Position numbers and translations under genes: made by a program
Shown here: one piece after another, positions 1 through 11,510 of the stretch
Layout: each line of letters starts with the position of its first letter
How positions within the stretch are numbered: the first letter of the stretch is position 1
The notes under the pieces: generated by a model
Databases searched by the model: none
The model's input: the letters and a program-made list of their open reading frames with translations, nothing else
Told to the model about the DNA's origin: nothing
Origin: Acanthosepion lycidas
Lineage: Eukaryota > Mollusca > Cephalopoda > Sepiida > Sepiidae
Direction: 5' to 3'
Length of the DNA: 64,000 bases
NCBI GenBank assembly: GCA_963932145.1
Contig: OZ010616.1
Coordinates: forward strand, 47,628,250-47,692,249

Positions 1-730
1 GAAGCTTTCAAGTAGCACAAAGCCCATAATGTAGTTTTGAGTGTAGTTGATTCTTCAGCTATAGTGATACTACTGTAGTGCCTTTTAACTTTCCTGGTGA
101 TTTGACATAGCAGTGTCTGAAGATTGTGTGAAATGCTAGCCTAACCTAGCTAAAGTCACCATTTCACTATATTACCTTCCGATATGTATACATCTTATGC
201 TTGTGTGTACCTCAAATGGCTTATGGCAATCAAATCTCTGAAGTCCTGTTCATCAGCAGGTTTATGAATGCCAAAAATAGGGAACTGTGATGCTATTATT
301 TGGGGTTAAAATAAGAGAACAAGAAAGTAGGAACTGCATACCTTGATCCTGTGTTTATTGTACCGATTTTGATAATTACTAAAGGCTAAAAAAGAATTGG
401 TCAAAATGGTGACAAATGTAAAATGTTCCTAAATTAAAAAGGGGATTAACAAGAGGAAATAAAACAATAGATGTCTTATACTGTGGTAACAGAACAAGAC
501 TCAGCAAGCACAACGAATTTTAAGTAAAATCATAATTTAGAATTATTAATCCTCTAAATAATTCACAGTATATAACTTCTGCTAGGTCTTTTGTGAATTA
601 TAATTCACAAGCTTAAGTACTTGCATAAAGGCATAGTACTTGCAAAGAATGTAACTTTTTATTTTATTTTTTTTTATGTTGGTATGGCACTTCTGCTATG
701 TATTTAGATTCTTGTTAAAATACAATGAAG
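1..730. other. AT-rich sequence, no gene seen
   Basis: No open frame, splice-site pair or recognisable repeat is apparent before the LINE fragment that starts near 731. It would be intronic if the gene at 1561-5597 extends upstream of the window. Confidence 0.4.
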
Positions 731-1195
731 AATCTGCAATCTGAATCCTGACCTGGCATCTCAACTTCAGTCACTTTCTCATCACTATAATGTAGTTTCC
801 CAATGCCTTTTCTATAAATTCTTTCATCGTAATTGTTCTGATGAACTTTCCTCTATGGTACCTAGACTCTATGAATTTAATCCTACTACTAGACTAATGG
901 CAAGGTCTCATTATTTTACAGATAAAATGGCTAGATGTAACTAAGTTCTATGCTAGCAGTTTCTTCTCTTGCACTTCTCGCTTGTGGAACTCTCTTCTGG
1001 CTTCTTGCTTCCCCAATTAACTTCAATCTTCAAAAATTTAAATGCAATGTCAATTGTTATCTTCTGTCTTAATTCCTGTTCTTTATTGTTTTCTCTTCTT
1101 AATAGTCTTTTTTCCCTCATATTCTCTCACACTTGCGTCTCAGTGGCTTTATTGCCTCGCTTGGGGTGAAATAATGTTAAAAAAGAATGCATAAT
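731..1195 (+). mobile_element. LINE 3'-end remnant (copy A), C-terminus of reverse-transcriptase ORF
   Basis: Frameshifted translation gives the familiar tail of jockey/CR1-like LINE polyproteins: LASQLQSLSHHYNVVSQCLF, then TTRLMARSHYF, then SSFFSCTSRLWNSLLASCFP, matching the general pattern of a TSRLWNSLP-type motif near the ORF end. At least two frame changes and several stops show decay. The same family recurs at 9975-10200 and 33850-34110, which together cover both halves of this copy. The element sits just upstream of the exon at 1561 in the same orientation. Confidence 0.65.
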
Positions 1196-1560
1196 TCTTT
1201 AGGATATTTAACTTCGTAATTTTCTTTGTATAACATTTGATGCTACCACTTGAAATCATATTTGCCTTTTTAAAAGTTAATTTGGTTTGTTCAATAAATA
1301 TTCAGTCCAATCTATTCAAGCTGCTAATATTGAATAATGTACAATACTGATCAGCACATGTTCTTTTCCTAATTAAATATTTGTTTTCTTTGATATGTTG
1401 AAGTTTCAAACTGATATATTAAATTGTTTGCAATAAATTTTCACTGACTAATTGGTTTATTTACAAATATTTTATAAACTTGAATTTAATGTTTAGTTGC
1501 AGCTCATTTCACTTCTTTATTTAATTCTTAAGGAAAATTTTTCAATTTTTCTTTCTTTAG

Positions 1561-1682
1561 GCTCAGAAAAGTGAAAATGACTCTAGTTGCTCAAAAAGAA
1601 ACAAACGTGCTGAACAAATCATGAAGAAAGTGACACGTGATGTTCAAAAACTGCAGAAAAATTTCTTCCCAAATGCATTCAG
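1561..1682 (+). CDS. Internal (penultimate) exon of an unrecognised protein-coding gene
   Basis: An open stretch of 40 codons plus 2 nt lies between a good 3' splice site (pyrimidine-rich tract ending TTTCTTTAG at 1560) and a 5' splice site (TTCAG then GTATAG after 1682). It is less AT-rich than its surroundings. It encodes a lysine-rich, probably helical segment: residues 1-19 are Ser/Lys/Glu-rich (start AQKSENDSSC), and the following part reads IMKKVTRDVQKLQKNFFPNA, which could be a short coiled coil. The 2-nt overhang at its 3' end fits the 1-nt overhang of the exon at 5480, making a Ser codon across the junction, so the two are probably consecutive exons. I do not recognise the family. 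No start codon is expected here; upstream exons lie outside the window. The exon structure is seen in the sequence; expression is inferred. Confidence 0.6.
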
Positions 1683-2002
1683 GTATAGTTTTTACTTGAA
1701 ATACAAGCTCTACATTGTCTTATGAGAATTGAAAGTATTTAAAATGTAATATGCTTAATAAGATTAAGATATCTAAAAATCATAACTATTTTTCTCTATC
1801 TTGGTAATTTATTATTCAGTTATAAGTTAAATCAACTGTATCAGTATTAAGAAGTTGCTAAATTTAATTTTAACTAAATTCTATGTAAAAAAACATTCAT
1901 AGATTTAGCATTTCTCCTGTATGCAAGTCATATAAATAATACTTTAAAATGTACATAATTATTTTCACCTTTTAATGATATTATTATTGGAAATCTAATT
2001 TT

Positions 2003-2040
2003 TAGGAACAAGACCAGTATCTTGTTATACTGGTCTTGTT

Positions 2041-2044
<4 letters not shown>
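2003..2044. repeat. 18-bp hairpin beside a TA tract
   Basis: The arm TAGGAACAAGACCAGTAT (2003-2020) is followed by a 6-nt loop and its exact reverse complement (2027-2044). The right arm runs directly into a (TA)n tract to about 2087. It looks like the end of a small foldback element or MITE; no coding content. Confidence 0.7.
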
Positions 2045-2091
<47 letters not shown>

Positions 2092-2113
2092 TATTTTTAT
2101 TTTTTTATGTAAA
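2044..2113. repeat. (TA)n tract with a dispersed T-rich flank
   Basis: About 21 TA dinucleotides are followed by a flank that includes ATTTTTTTATGTAAAGA. The same flank follows another TA tract at about 5672-5694, so tract and flank appear to belong to one dispersed repeat. Confidence 0.6.
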
Positions 2114-2593
2114 GAGTCATAGTGCAAGATATAAACTTGATAAATGTTTGACAATTAAAAATAAATTGAAATGCATGTTAAGAAAAATTGTATAGACTGT
2201 ATTCCAAAGATATATATACATGAATATTATGAAATTAAACCCAAAATGAATCCTTAAATGCTATATCACACTGTCATATAAGCAGACTTTTTTTTTCTTG
2301 AAAGGGGAAAAATATCCTAAAATGACTGATAGTTGAGTAGGATTTATAAGACAAATATATAAACACCTCTGTTTGACTCTAGTCTCCTAGTGTTTTGATT
2401 TGTAATCATAATTTCATTTTGATATATAAAACAGTTATGCAAAATTATTAGAGAATATGATATACAAATTATCTATATTGGACTAGTCATGGGTAACTGA
2501 ATGACAGAGTGGAAACAAAAATCTGTTAGGTGTTTAGTCCTTTGAAAGTACTTCTTCAGATTAAATATTTTTATCAATGGAATTATATAGAGA

Positions 2594-2996
2594 GGTAGTG
2601 ATGGCCCTAAGGTTACTGGCAACCTGGGCAAACAAAACTCACAAGTATAATTTTTTTAAATTTTCACACAGAGAAAAACTGAAAATATAGAATGAGTTTA
2701 TTACAATATACAACTTAAATACAAGCTAAAGAAAACTATTATCCCCCTCCTAAAACATGTCTTTTCTAGTCTTTAGATCTGCAAGTCTTTTCATGACACT
2801 TTCTGCACTTACCTTCTTTACAAGATCATTTTCTATTGACAAAATAGCCAAAGAATTTAATGTCTTGAATCATAGATGACTGCAAGTATGTCTTTATAAG
2901 CTTTAGTTTTGGTAGATTCCAAACACATAGTGTGCCCACAGGCTTGATTGTGCTTTGAGTGACTGCTTGTGTTCCCACTACCTTGAGCCAGCCCTG
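2594..2996 (-). mobile_element. Non-autonomous hAT element with 8-10 bp target duplication
   Basis: The direct repeat TATAGAGA (extendable to TATAGAGAGG) lies at 2586-2593 and 2997-3004, the length expected for hAT insertions. The ends are imperfect inverted repeats: GATGGCCCTAAGG on the left and, read inward on the minus strand, CAGGGCTGGCTCAAGG on the right. Between them, minus-strand translation (about 2863-2752) gives AILSIENDLVKKVSAESVMK followed by RLADLKTRKDMF and a stop. This resembles the extreme C-terminus of hAT transposases (LSIEND..., then a basic tail). The rest of the transposase is absent, so the copy is internally deleted. Confidence 0.65.
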
Positions 2997-3081
2997 TATA
3001 GAGAGGGTACAAAATTAAATATAACAAATGTTGGTTATAATTCCACATGGCTGAAATTAAAATTTAATTGTCGACACCGAA

Positions 3082-4418
3082 ATGCACAAACTAGATATTA
3101 TTTTTTTAATATGGATGCACAAACTAGATATTATTTTTTTAATATGGATGCACAAACTAGATATTATTTTTTTAATATGGATACACAAACTAGATATTAT
3201 TTTTTTAATATGGATACACAAACTAGATATTATTTTTTTAATATGGATACACAAACTAGATATTATTTTTTTAATATGGATACACAAACTAGATATTATT
3301 TTTTTAATATGGATACACAAACTAGATATTATTTTTTTAATATGGATACACAAACTAGATATTATTTTTTTAATATGGATACACAAACTAGATATTATTT
3401 TTTTAATATGGATACACAAACTAGATATTATTTTTTTAATATGGATACACAAACTAGATATTATTTTTTTAATATGGATACACAAACTAGATATTATTTT
3501 TTTAATATGGATACACAAACTAGATATTATTTTTTTAATATGGATACACAAACTAGATATTATTTTTTTAATATGGATACACAAACTAGATATTATTTTT
3601 TTAATATGGATACACAAACTAGATATTATTTTTTTAATATGGATACACAAACTAGATATTATTTTTTTAATATGGATACACAAACTAGATATTATTTTTT
3701 TAATATGGATACACAAACTAGATATTATTTTTTTAATATGGATACACAAACTAGATATTATTTTTTTAATATGGATACACAAACTAGATATTATTTTTTT
3801 AATATGGATACACAAACTAGATATTATTTTTTTAATATGGATACACAAACTAGATATTATTTTTTTAATATGGATACACAAACTAGATATTATTTTTTTA
3901 ATATGGATACACAAACTAGATATTATTTTTTTAATATGGATACACAAACTAGATATTATTTTTTTAATATGGATACACAAACTAGATATTATTTTTTTAA
4001 TATGGATACACAAACTAGATATTATTTTTTTAATATGGATACACAAACTAGATATTATTTTTTTAATATGGATACACAAACTAGATATTATTTTTTTAAT
4101 ATGGATACACAAACTAGATATTATTTTTTTAATATGGATACACAAACTAGATATTATTTTTTTAATATGGATACACAAACTAGATATTATTTTTTTAATA
4201 TGGATACACAAACTAGATATTATTTTTTTAATATGGATACACAAACTAGATATTATTTTTTTAATATGGATACACAAACTAGATATTATTTTTTTAATAT
4301 GGATACACAAACTAGATATTATTTTTTTAATATGGATACACAAACTAGATATTATTTTTTTAATATGGATACACAAACTAGATATTATTTTTTTAATATG
4401 GATACACAAACTAGATAT
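3082..4418. repeat. 33-bp minisatellite, 40 full copies plus 17 bp
   Basis: The unit starts ATGCACAAACTAGATATTAT and continues TTTTTTAATATGG. Forty consecutive copies at an exact 33-bp period are followed by a 17-bp partial copy. The only variation seen is ATGCAC in the first three copies versus ATACAC in the rest; even the T7 run is constant. Because 33 is divisible by 3 and the unit lacks stops in three frames (two plus, one minus), reading frames of over 450 codons cross the block. These are products of the repeat and not genes. It lies in the probable last intron of the gene at 1561-5597. Confidence 0.95.
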
Positions 4419-5479
4419 CATTCAGGTTTCTATCACTTTTGTTTGTTTTTAATTGCTATTATTTTTTTAATATTCCACATTATAGTAACTAGTTTTGGTT
4501 TGATGTTGTATGATCTTGAATGTATATTTATTGTAGAAGACTTGGAAATTAGTGAACTTTCTATACATTTTTGTTTTAATAAACTGCTTTCTCTTTTAAT
4601 TAAAACTACCTTTTCCAAGTCAACATTATGGTTATACTTATGATGAATACATTGTGTACTGTTTTGTAATTGATGCCTTTTGTGTTCACATATTCTTTTA
4701 TTTAAATTTACCTATCATCTGCTTCATACACCTCCTTTCATAAGAAATACATCAGTTAAACTTCTAGGAATTTAAAAAACAAATATATGAACACAAAAGG
4801 GATTGTTCACAAGACAATATATTCAATACTTAGGTCATTCATTGTAATAGCTCTGACTATAATTTTGACTTGAAGCATGTAGTCCTAATTAAGAGAAAAA
4901 TTCATTAGGCAAAAATGTAAAGAAAGTGCACTGATTTCCGAGTCTTCTATGGTAAATTTACATCCAGGATGTCACATAATATCACCTTTACTATCAAAAT
5001 TACTGCTACTACTATATGGGATATTTACAAAAAATAGCAATTTGAAAGCAGAATGTAGGTTGTGCATTTAGTCACATTTATAATTCAATTACTCACAGGA
5101 GTTATGTTTATTTTATTTCTAAATATCCATTATCAAATTAGTCTTATATGGCAGGCAATATGGTTATTTGGATGAAAGGGTAAAATTAAAAGCAGAAAAA
5201 ATATTGCTAGTAATGCTTATAAATTTTAGGCAAATTGATATATTGTATATTAATTTTAATGTTAAGAGAGATTATCTTGTCTGTTATAATCTTGAGTTAT
5301 ATTTATATAAATTGTATAATCTTAAAATTTGTTTTTTTGATATTTTCATAAAAAAAAACAATTTGAGTTTTATTGTTTTTCAAACTTGTCTTGTGGAAGT
5401 GCTTTCTTTTTCTTTTTTTTCTTTTTTTTTTTTTTTTTTTTTTTTCTTAACGAAATTTTTCTAATTTTTCACTTCTCAG

Positions 5480-5597
5480 TGAGAAAATGGCATTCTTTAC
5501 TGTTGACAACACAACTGTTCCCGTTATTCCAAGTGATACTACGGATGACAGATTTGAAGAATTTCTTAATGATGAACGGACTGGCGAGGAAGTGTGA
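5480..5597 (+). CDS. Terminal coding exon with acidic C-terminus and stop codon
   Basis: The exon follows a long T tract (about 5406-5445) and an acceptor ending CACTTCTCAG at 5479. One nt completes the codon begun by the exon at 1561-1682; then 38 codons run to TGA at 5595-5597. The encoded tail is acidic and ends RFEEFLNDERTGEEV. It contains an in-frame ATG (5487), so a stand-alone 36-residue ORF is formally possible, but the acceptor and matching phase favour a last exon. Another frame stays open to 5625 but has no such support. The 3' UTR runs into a TA microsatellite from about 5630, and I see no clear polyadenylation signal close by. The protein family is not recognised. Confidence 0.5.
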
Positions 5598-5629
5598 ACT
5601 GAAGTTCAGGGAACTGCTTACTTAAATTT

Positions 5630-5675
<46 letters not shown>

Positions 5676-6726
5676 TTTATTTTTTTATGTAAAGAATAAT
5701 GTTAAAAAGAAAATTCAAATTTGCTTAGGAAAAATGTCTTGCTCCCCTCCACTTGATTATAAAGGCGATTATAAGAAAAATTTTTATATAGAAAATTATA
5801 GGAATTAATGGTGTTACAAAAGCCTTTTCTCTCCCTCTTACAAAAAAAGAAAAAAAATTATAAAGTTAGAAATGCATTTGTAGGAATTCAATACAGAGAT
5901 AATTCAATTATAATTTTTATCTTGAAAAAATATAAATTTTTAGTTTTGGCAAAGTATATTATGAAAAAAAAAAAAAAATGAAATGGTAGCAGTAAATGAA
6001 CAGTTCATAAAAACAGAATTAATGTCATTTTATTTTTTTGGCTGTGTTTGAAATTTTTGGGATTTTGAATTTGAAATGACAATAAGTGGTTGGCCTTTTC
6101 TGTTTTTATTAAATCCTCATCTTTTTCCAGTTGTATCTTTTATGCATATTTTCACAAACATGACAGATTAGGGGAGATTTTTTTCCCTTTATTTTTAAGC
6201 CATCTTAACTCTACCCCATCTGATGTAAATGAAAATGTTGAAAAGGTGGGTTAATTGGCGGGGGGGGGAATAATCCGGACTTTACCAATTTTTTGTTCAC
6301 TCTTTTTTACCACCTTAAAAAAAATGAAAAATTATATTTTGTGTATACAAACAAAAACAAAAAAAAAAAATGTTAATCTTGTGGTTATAGGAATGAGTGA
6401 AGTTAAGTATTTGTGAATGAATGGCTTGATATTAGGTGATAATTGAAATTTTTAGAGGGAGGTGAAGTCCCCAACATCTCCTTCCCTTGAAAAAGTGTGG
6501 TATTGTCAATGTTAGTTCAAATTTGTGATGGAATAGCTGAGTATTTATATAAACTGTTCATAATAATGTAGTGATGTTATATTTTTCTTTTTCTCCACAA
6601 CATAATTTGAATTCTGTATACAGTTATACAGAAGTATTTTCTTAGTTCTTTTATTTGATACTTGTCTGTATTTACAGAATGTTACAAACAAAAATTCCTT
6701 ACAAGACACTAAAATTTCACTCTTTG

Positions 6727-6772
<46 letters not shown>

Positions 6773-7587
6773 CTAGCCTTTTCCCAGCATCCCCTCTTGT
6801 ATAAAATCAAACTACTTTTGTGTATGTATCACTTCCTACAAGTAAACTGAAATACTTATATTAAGTTTGCATTTAAGGGAAAAAAAACAAATACTTTGAT
6901 TGAGATAGATATATATATATATATATATATATATAGTCAAATCACACTTAAACACATTTTATATTGCATACTTATCCTGCAAATGTTTGTGTGTGTGTGT
7001 AAATATAAACTGCATATTGACAATATGCAATACAGCATATTTTATATATAATTCTGCATATTTGAGAAATTGTAAAGAATTTTCTTATTTTTTTAGATAT
7101 ACTCCAACCATTCAGTTAATTCTGATCACTTCTGTCACTGTGCTTCAAGATTGAAACTAAAAACTTAAAAATTAAAAAAAAAAATAATAAAATGAAAATA
7201 TTAATATAAAAAGAAAAAAAAAAAAACAATTATAAAATGAAAAAAAAATTTTTTTTTATAAACTTATAAAAATTGCCCGAATCTTGTAAGAGTGATCTGA
7301 TATAGTGTGTGCGTGTGTGTATGTCAGCTGAAGGAACAGCCCTCCCCCATTTTTTTAATTTGTTAGGGTAAAATATTGAGTGATTCATAAGAGACCAGGT
7401 CTGAAAATTCATTTTTAGCTTTTCTTTGAACATTGTTACTTTTGAAGAGGCAAGCTTATATAAAATTCCACTGTACTGTGTTATTTCTACTACTTTATAT
7501 GCACAATCTATTGTGCTCTGATATACCATAATATCTTTCTATTTTAAGTTATTCTCATACCTCAGCATAAGAATCTTAATTTTTTTC

Positions 7588-7647
<60 letters not shown>

Positions 7648-7700
7648 CTTTCATAGTAAATAATCATACACTTTACATATGGATGTATACAAAAATGTAA
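5598..7700. other. AT-rich non-coding stretch with microsatellites
   Basis: Contains TA tracts (5636-5671, 6738-6766, 6908-6934, 7590-7643), a CA run (6727-6738), a G9 run near 6260 and many A/T homopolymers. Short ORFs here look like chance. No gene supported. Confidence 0.5.
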
Positions 7701-8188
7701 TTACAGTGGAACCTTGGGTCATGGACACCTCATCATAAACAAATCAGTTCACAAATAAATTTTCTGATCAAAAAAAAAAATCCTTGGGTGATGAACAGTG
7801 TCTCAAGTGATAAACATACAAGCTGATGAAATTTGTGCAAAATGGGGTGAGGTGCAAATTTTGGGGGAACAATATCACCCTGATAAAGCAATAGCAAGTT
7901 ACAGTATAAGCATTTTCAATGACAATGCCATGTTTCACTTTAAAATGTAGACAAAAAACAAATTGGACAAATCTTTAGTGAGGCAGAAGCCCAGTGAGTC
8001 TCAAACAGTCAAGAGGCACTAAGAGATTGAGAAGAAACTCCAGAAAGACAGTGACCTGATGTTTTTATGGATGGGGACCCACCTTCCAAGCAATAACCTC
8101 TCCCCTGCCTCACCACTTATACCATCAAATATCCCCCCATATAGATACAGTAAAATTAACTTGTTTTTGTCTATATTTTATCTATCTT

Positions 8189-8310
8189 CTTTTTTCTTTT
8201 TTTTTTTTTAATAAACATATCTAGTTTCTATTAATTTTGTCAACTAAAAAATAACAATGTTGTTAGCTTCCATATTGTCTTGTATCTAAAAGTGGAAGAT
8301 TATCTTAATC
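8189..8310 (-). mobile_element. Dispersed poly-A-tailed repeat (copy 1), minus strand
   Basis: A T run followed by a segment containing TTGTTAGCTTCCATATTGTC recurs at 11251-11380 with the same order: T run, a TCTAGTTT segment, GTCA(A/G)CTAA, then the core. Similarity ends at different points on the far side. Read on the minus strand this is a sequence with a poly-A tail, consistent with a retroposed LINE or SINE 3' end. Confidence 0.55.
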
Positions 8311-8422
8311 AACCAGTCATTTTTTCTGTTAAATTTAATAATTTTCATTGGTTTTGTGTATGAATTTGTACACAGTCCTGTCATAAAAATTTAAATAAGC
8401 AATCATCTGAGATACAGAAATA

Positions 8423-8641
8423 GATTACTCTATATACTTGTGTATCATGTGACCTTTGAAGACCTTATTTTTTAATCTAATTTGACTTCAGTAAATGGAT
8501 ATATAGTTTGGTCAACAGCATAGCCAGGGCGAGCAGTATATACACTAATTTTATATATCGCTTATGACATGACCCTCCCCATAAAATTAGTTTCAAAATT
8601 AGGTCTTCAAAAGTAACATGATATGAGTATATATAGTAATC
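8423..8641. mobile_element. Palindromic MITE nested in the Tigger element
   Basis: Left arm (8423-8466, begins GATTACTCTATATACTTGTG) pairs with right arm (8601-8641) over about 40 bp with mismatches; both contain the complement of CTTTGAAGACCT. The middle holds no ORF. It lies entirely inside the 7704-8735 element. Confidence 0.6.
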
Positions 8642-8737
8642 CATTTTACATTGATACCTATGGGGAAAATAGTTTCAGTTTACAAACAGTTCCGGTCATG
8701 AATGGCCTTTAAATCTGTGAACCGAGGTTCCACTGTA

Positions 8738-9100
8738 TACTTTCCTATACATTTTTTTTTTTTTTTTTTTTATGTATTCAATTGTATGTATTCCTAACAT
8801 ACATTATTATAAATATTGTATATCTTGTATATTGTACAATTATATTTTTTGTATATTATCAGAACAGTACCTGACTTGCAGTTTGACAAGTTGCATGCAT
8901 CTATCAACATCCAACAAGATTACAAATCTTAATCTTAAAATATCATCCTAATTTTCTATAATATTGTCTTAATGTAAGGATTATTTTAGATTTTAATGCG
9001 CTATTATAATTATCCCATAATCTGGAAATTTTATTGTAGTCATTTCTAGAGTGGAACAGCATAGAAAACTCTTGATAATGAAGCTAGTGAAAAAATTTCT

Positions 9101-9131
<31 letters not shown>

Positions 9132-9970
9132 ATTTATAGCAGAAATGTTAATGTGAGAAATCTTGGTCTATTTTAAAGTTGAAAATTCATGATAGTCTTT
9201 AACTGAAATATTTTTCATAACTCTCATCCTTTCTCAATTTAAATTTCCTTTTATTTTTAGTTGAGCTAAACTCTTATATCTACATTGAATATTTAACCTG
9301 GGTTTTAAAATTTGATGTTATACTACTTGACTGGAAAGGTGGTTGTAGGATTGGTTTGCCAGATGTCCACTCACATTGTATTAACCCTCTAGGCATGCCA
9401 GCAATTACTCTTTCAAAATATCTAATGATTGAACAGTACTGAGTGACAATTTATTTATTAATTTTTTTTTTTTTTAAATGTATCTACACTATTGGATAAC
9501 CTTTACTGGCCAGTAATTTTTTTTTTAAACTTGAAGCATTGTTTCTATTATTTTTTAAATGATTTCTCTTCAGTTAAACTGTGACAGTTATTTTCTAATT
9601 CTCATTAAAAGACACTAATTTAGCCTAATACTTAAAACTGAAATCATTTTTTTAAAACCTCAATGTCCATTGCAATTAACGTCTTTATAATGGTGGTAAG
9701 ATTAGGAAGCTGATCTTTTCTTTATTTAGCAAGATCGTTTGGGTATAGGTTTTGCATTTTTATGTTTATGTATTTTTTAAAATATGGAAACTTTTCTAAG
9801 TCAAAATATTCTTATTTGGGAGTATAATCCTGTCAAATAATACCCAAATCCTTTTGAGACAATGCAAATATCGGGTTGGAAGTAAAGTTCTTGTGAATTT
9901 GAAATAAATCTACCATTTATCCATGCATTGAACTTTGCTGTTATATCAGTTGAGATTCTCAATGAAATCC
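8738..9970. other. AT-rich stretch, no gene seen
   Basis: Homopolymer-rich sequence with no supported coding feature. A less AT-rich patch at 9330-9430 may be an old repeat, but I cannot name it. Confidence 0.4.
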
Positions 9971-9974
9971 AAAG

Positions 9975-10200
9975 AAGGATCTGTAATGTTATCAGTCCTG
10001 ACATCTTGACTTCAATCACTTTCCCCACTGCTGTGACATAGCTTCTCTCTACCTTTTCTATAAATATTTTCATAGTCGTTCTGAGCTTTCCTCCTTGGTA
10101 TCTTGATTGCATGATTGTAAGCATACTACTAGAAGGGTGTCTCATTTTACTGTTGGAATAGCTAGTTGTAACCATAATTTCTATTCTGATATTAAAAATC
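9975..10200 (+). mobile_element. LINE 3'-end remnant (copy B)
   Basis: Similar to 745-950: translation gives CDIASLYLFYKYFHSRSELS and, after a shift, TTRRVSHFTVGIASCNHNFY, the segment that precedes the RLWNSLP-type motif in this LINE family. It stops before that motif, so it is truncated as well as frameshifted. Confidence 0.6.
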
Positions 10201-10202
10201 AA

Positions 10203-11248
10203 ATTTATTTAGAAACTGAGAACTTTACTCCTAACAAGATTAAAGACAGTGTACTTTCACCAACATTACAGATTCAATGTCCATGTTTAACTACCATAAA
10301 TCAGTATTAAACATGTTTAAACTTTCATCTTGATGTTAGTGGTCAACATGGAGTTGTTTCAAACTCTGATTGCTAAATGAGTTATTGTTGTTATTATTGC
10401 TTTATCAATCTCTGTGTTCTGTTCAGCATCCAAGGAAAATATATTGCAGATCATAGAACTAAGAGAGGTGATTCCTCCATCACATTGAGGGTATAGTTTA
10501 GGATACTGATGTTTTTTGTTTTTTGACCCATGATGTTAATTTTAAGATGAGACTAAAGTTACTACATTACACATACAAAGTAATGTTGAGTTATAGATCT
10601 TTTCAGTTGCTCAGAGCAGTGCCATTCACAGATATCAACTTTCTAATAAGTAATTTCTGTAACTTGGTGTTTGCCCAGAGACACACCCTTCATTGCTCGA
10701 GTGGGGAATATATGCCAGCTTGATTGGTGGTATCATCATCATTATTCTTCTTTTTATTATAATTATAATTATTATTATAATTATTATTCTTATTATTAAT
10801 GGGTCTAAGAATAATTGTACTGGATGATACTTTGCATATTCCCATGAAGGATTGTGATCATTCTCATGATCTTGGGAAGATGTCCAATCTTCAGTAGCTG
10901 CTGACAAAGTTAAAAGCCTAGGTCAGATCAATGATGTACTGTAGCTGTTCCTTCTTGTGACCATTCCATAGCTACTTTAGTGAAAAGATGATTTTACTGT
11001 TTTGTATTACCATTGTTTAGTACTGCATAATCAAAGGCTTTTCAACAATACAGAGAAGAAATATTTGATAATCATTAGTTACTGAATCTCCTTTGTTTCT
11101 ATAAAGTGTAAGGTTATCATAGATCTCCTGAGATACTGCAGCAGAATTTTATGCAAATAGTAGAAAAGTGCTTTTCTTAGCAGCCTTAATGTCCCTAAGT
11201 TTACATATTTATAAAAACTAAATTAGAGTGTAGATCTTTATTACCAAT

Positions 11249-11250
<2 letters not shown>
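10203..11250. other. No gene seen
   Basis: Apart from the triplet microsatellite this is unique-looking AT-rich sequence. Short ORFs lack splice or composition support. Confidence 0.4.
10735..10800. repeat. ATT/ATA-rich imperfect microsatellite
   Basis: Runs of ATT and AAT triplets. They produce an isoleucine run in the minus frame, which is not a gene. Confidence 0.7.
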
Positions 11251-11286
<36 letters not shown>

Positions 11287-11380
11287 CAGATCTAGTTTTA
11301 GAACAATCTTGTCAGCTAAAAAAACAAAATCGTGTTGTTAGCTTCCATATTGTCTTGTATGTAAATGTGGAAGAGTATCA
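11251..11380 (-). mobile_element. Dispersed poly-A-tailed repeat (copy 2), minus strand
   Basis: Second copy of the 8189-8310 repeat: about 28 T residues, then ACAGATCTAGTTTTAG and the core TTGTTAGCTTCCATATTGTC. Confidence 0.55.
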
Positions 11381-11510
11381 AACATAAGCAAGCCCTCAAA
11401 TATAAGGAACATTGTGGAAAATTAATTTTCATTTTTCAGTTTGACATTATTTAGAAAATATTGTGAATCACCAAAATAAAAGGTTATGTATTTTTCATAT
11501 TACATATATT

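Larger units (their letters stand above)
1683..5479 (+). other. Probable last intron, 3.8 kb, repeat-filled
   Basis: The span between the two phase-compatible exons begins GTATAG and ends CAG. It contains a foldback hairpin with TA tract (2003-2087), a hAT remnant (2594-2996) and the 33-bp minisatellite (3082-4418). The rest (about 1683-2000, 2090-2590, 4419-5400) is AT-rich unique-looking sequence without a supported gene. Confidence 0.45.
7704..8735 (+). mobile_element. Decayed pogo/Tigger-like DNA transposon
   Basis: The ends are inverted: CAGTGGAACCTTGGGTCA on the left and, on the opposite strand, CAGTGGAACCTCGGTTCAC on the right, each flanked by TA (7702-7703 and 8736-8737), as expected for Tc1/mariner/pogo insertions. 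The interior is non-coding overall, but 7855-8110 translates in pieces that resemble the C-terminal tail of Tigger-type transposases (an HPDKA-like segment, then a Lys/Gln-rich segment and a Pro/Ser-rich end). Two other repeats are nested: the poly-T repeat at 8189-8310 and a palindromic MITE at 8423-8641. Confidence 0.7.

Noticed and set aside
969..1169. 66-codon ORF as a small gene
   Set aside because: It lies within the LINE 3'-end remnant and is out of frame with the recognisable RT tail.
2955..4643. 562-, 456- and 454-codon ORFs on both strands
   Set aside because: They are the 33-bp minisatellite read in stop-free frames; three overlapping frames are equally open, and there is no codon bias or non-repeat domain.
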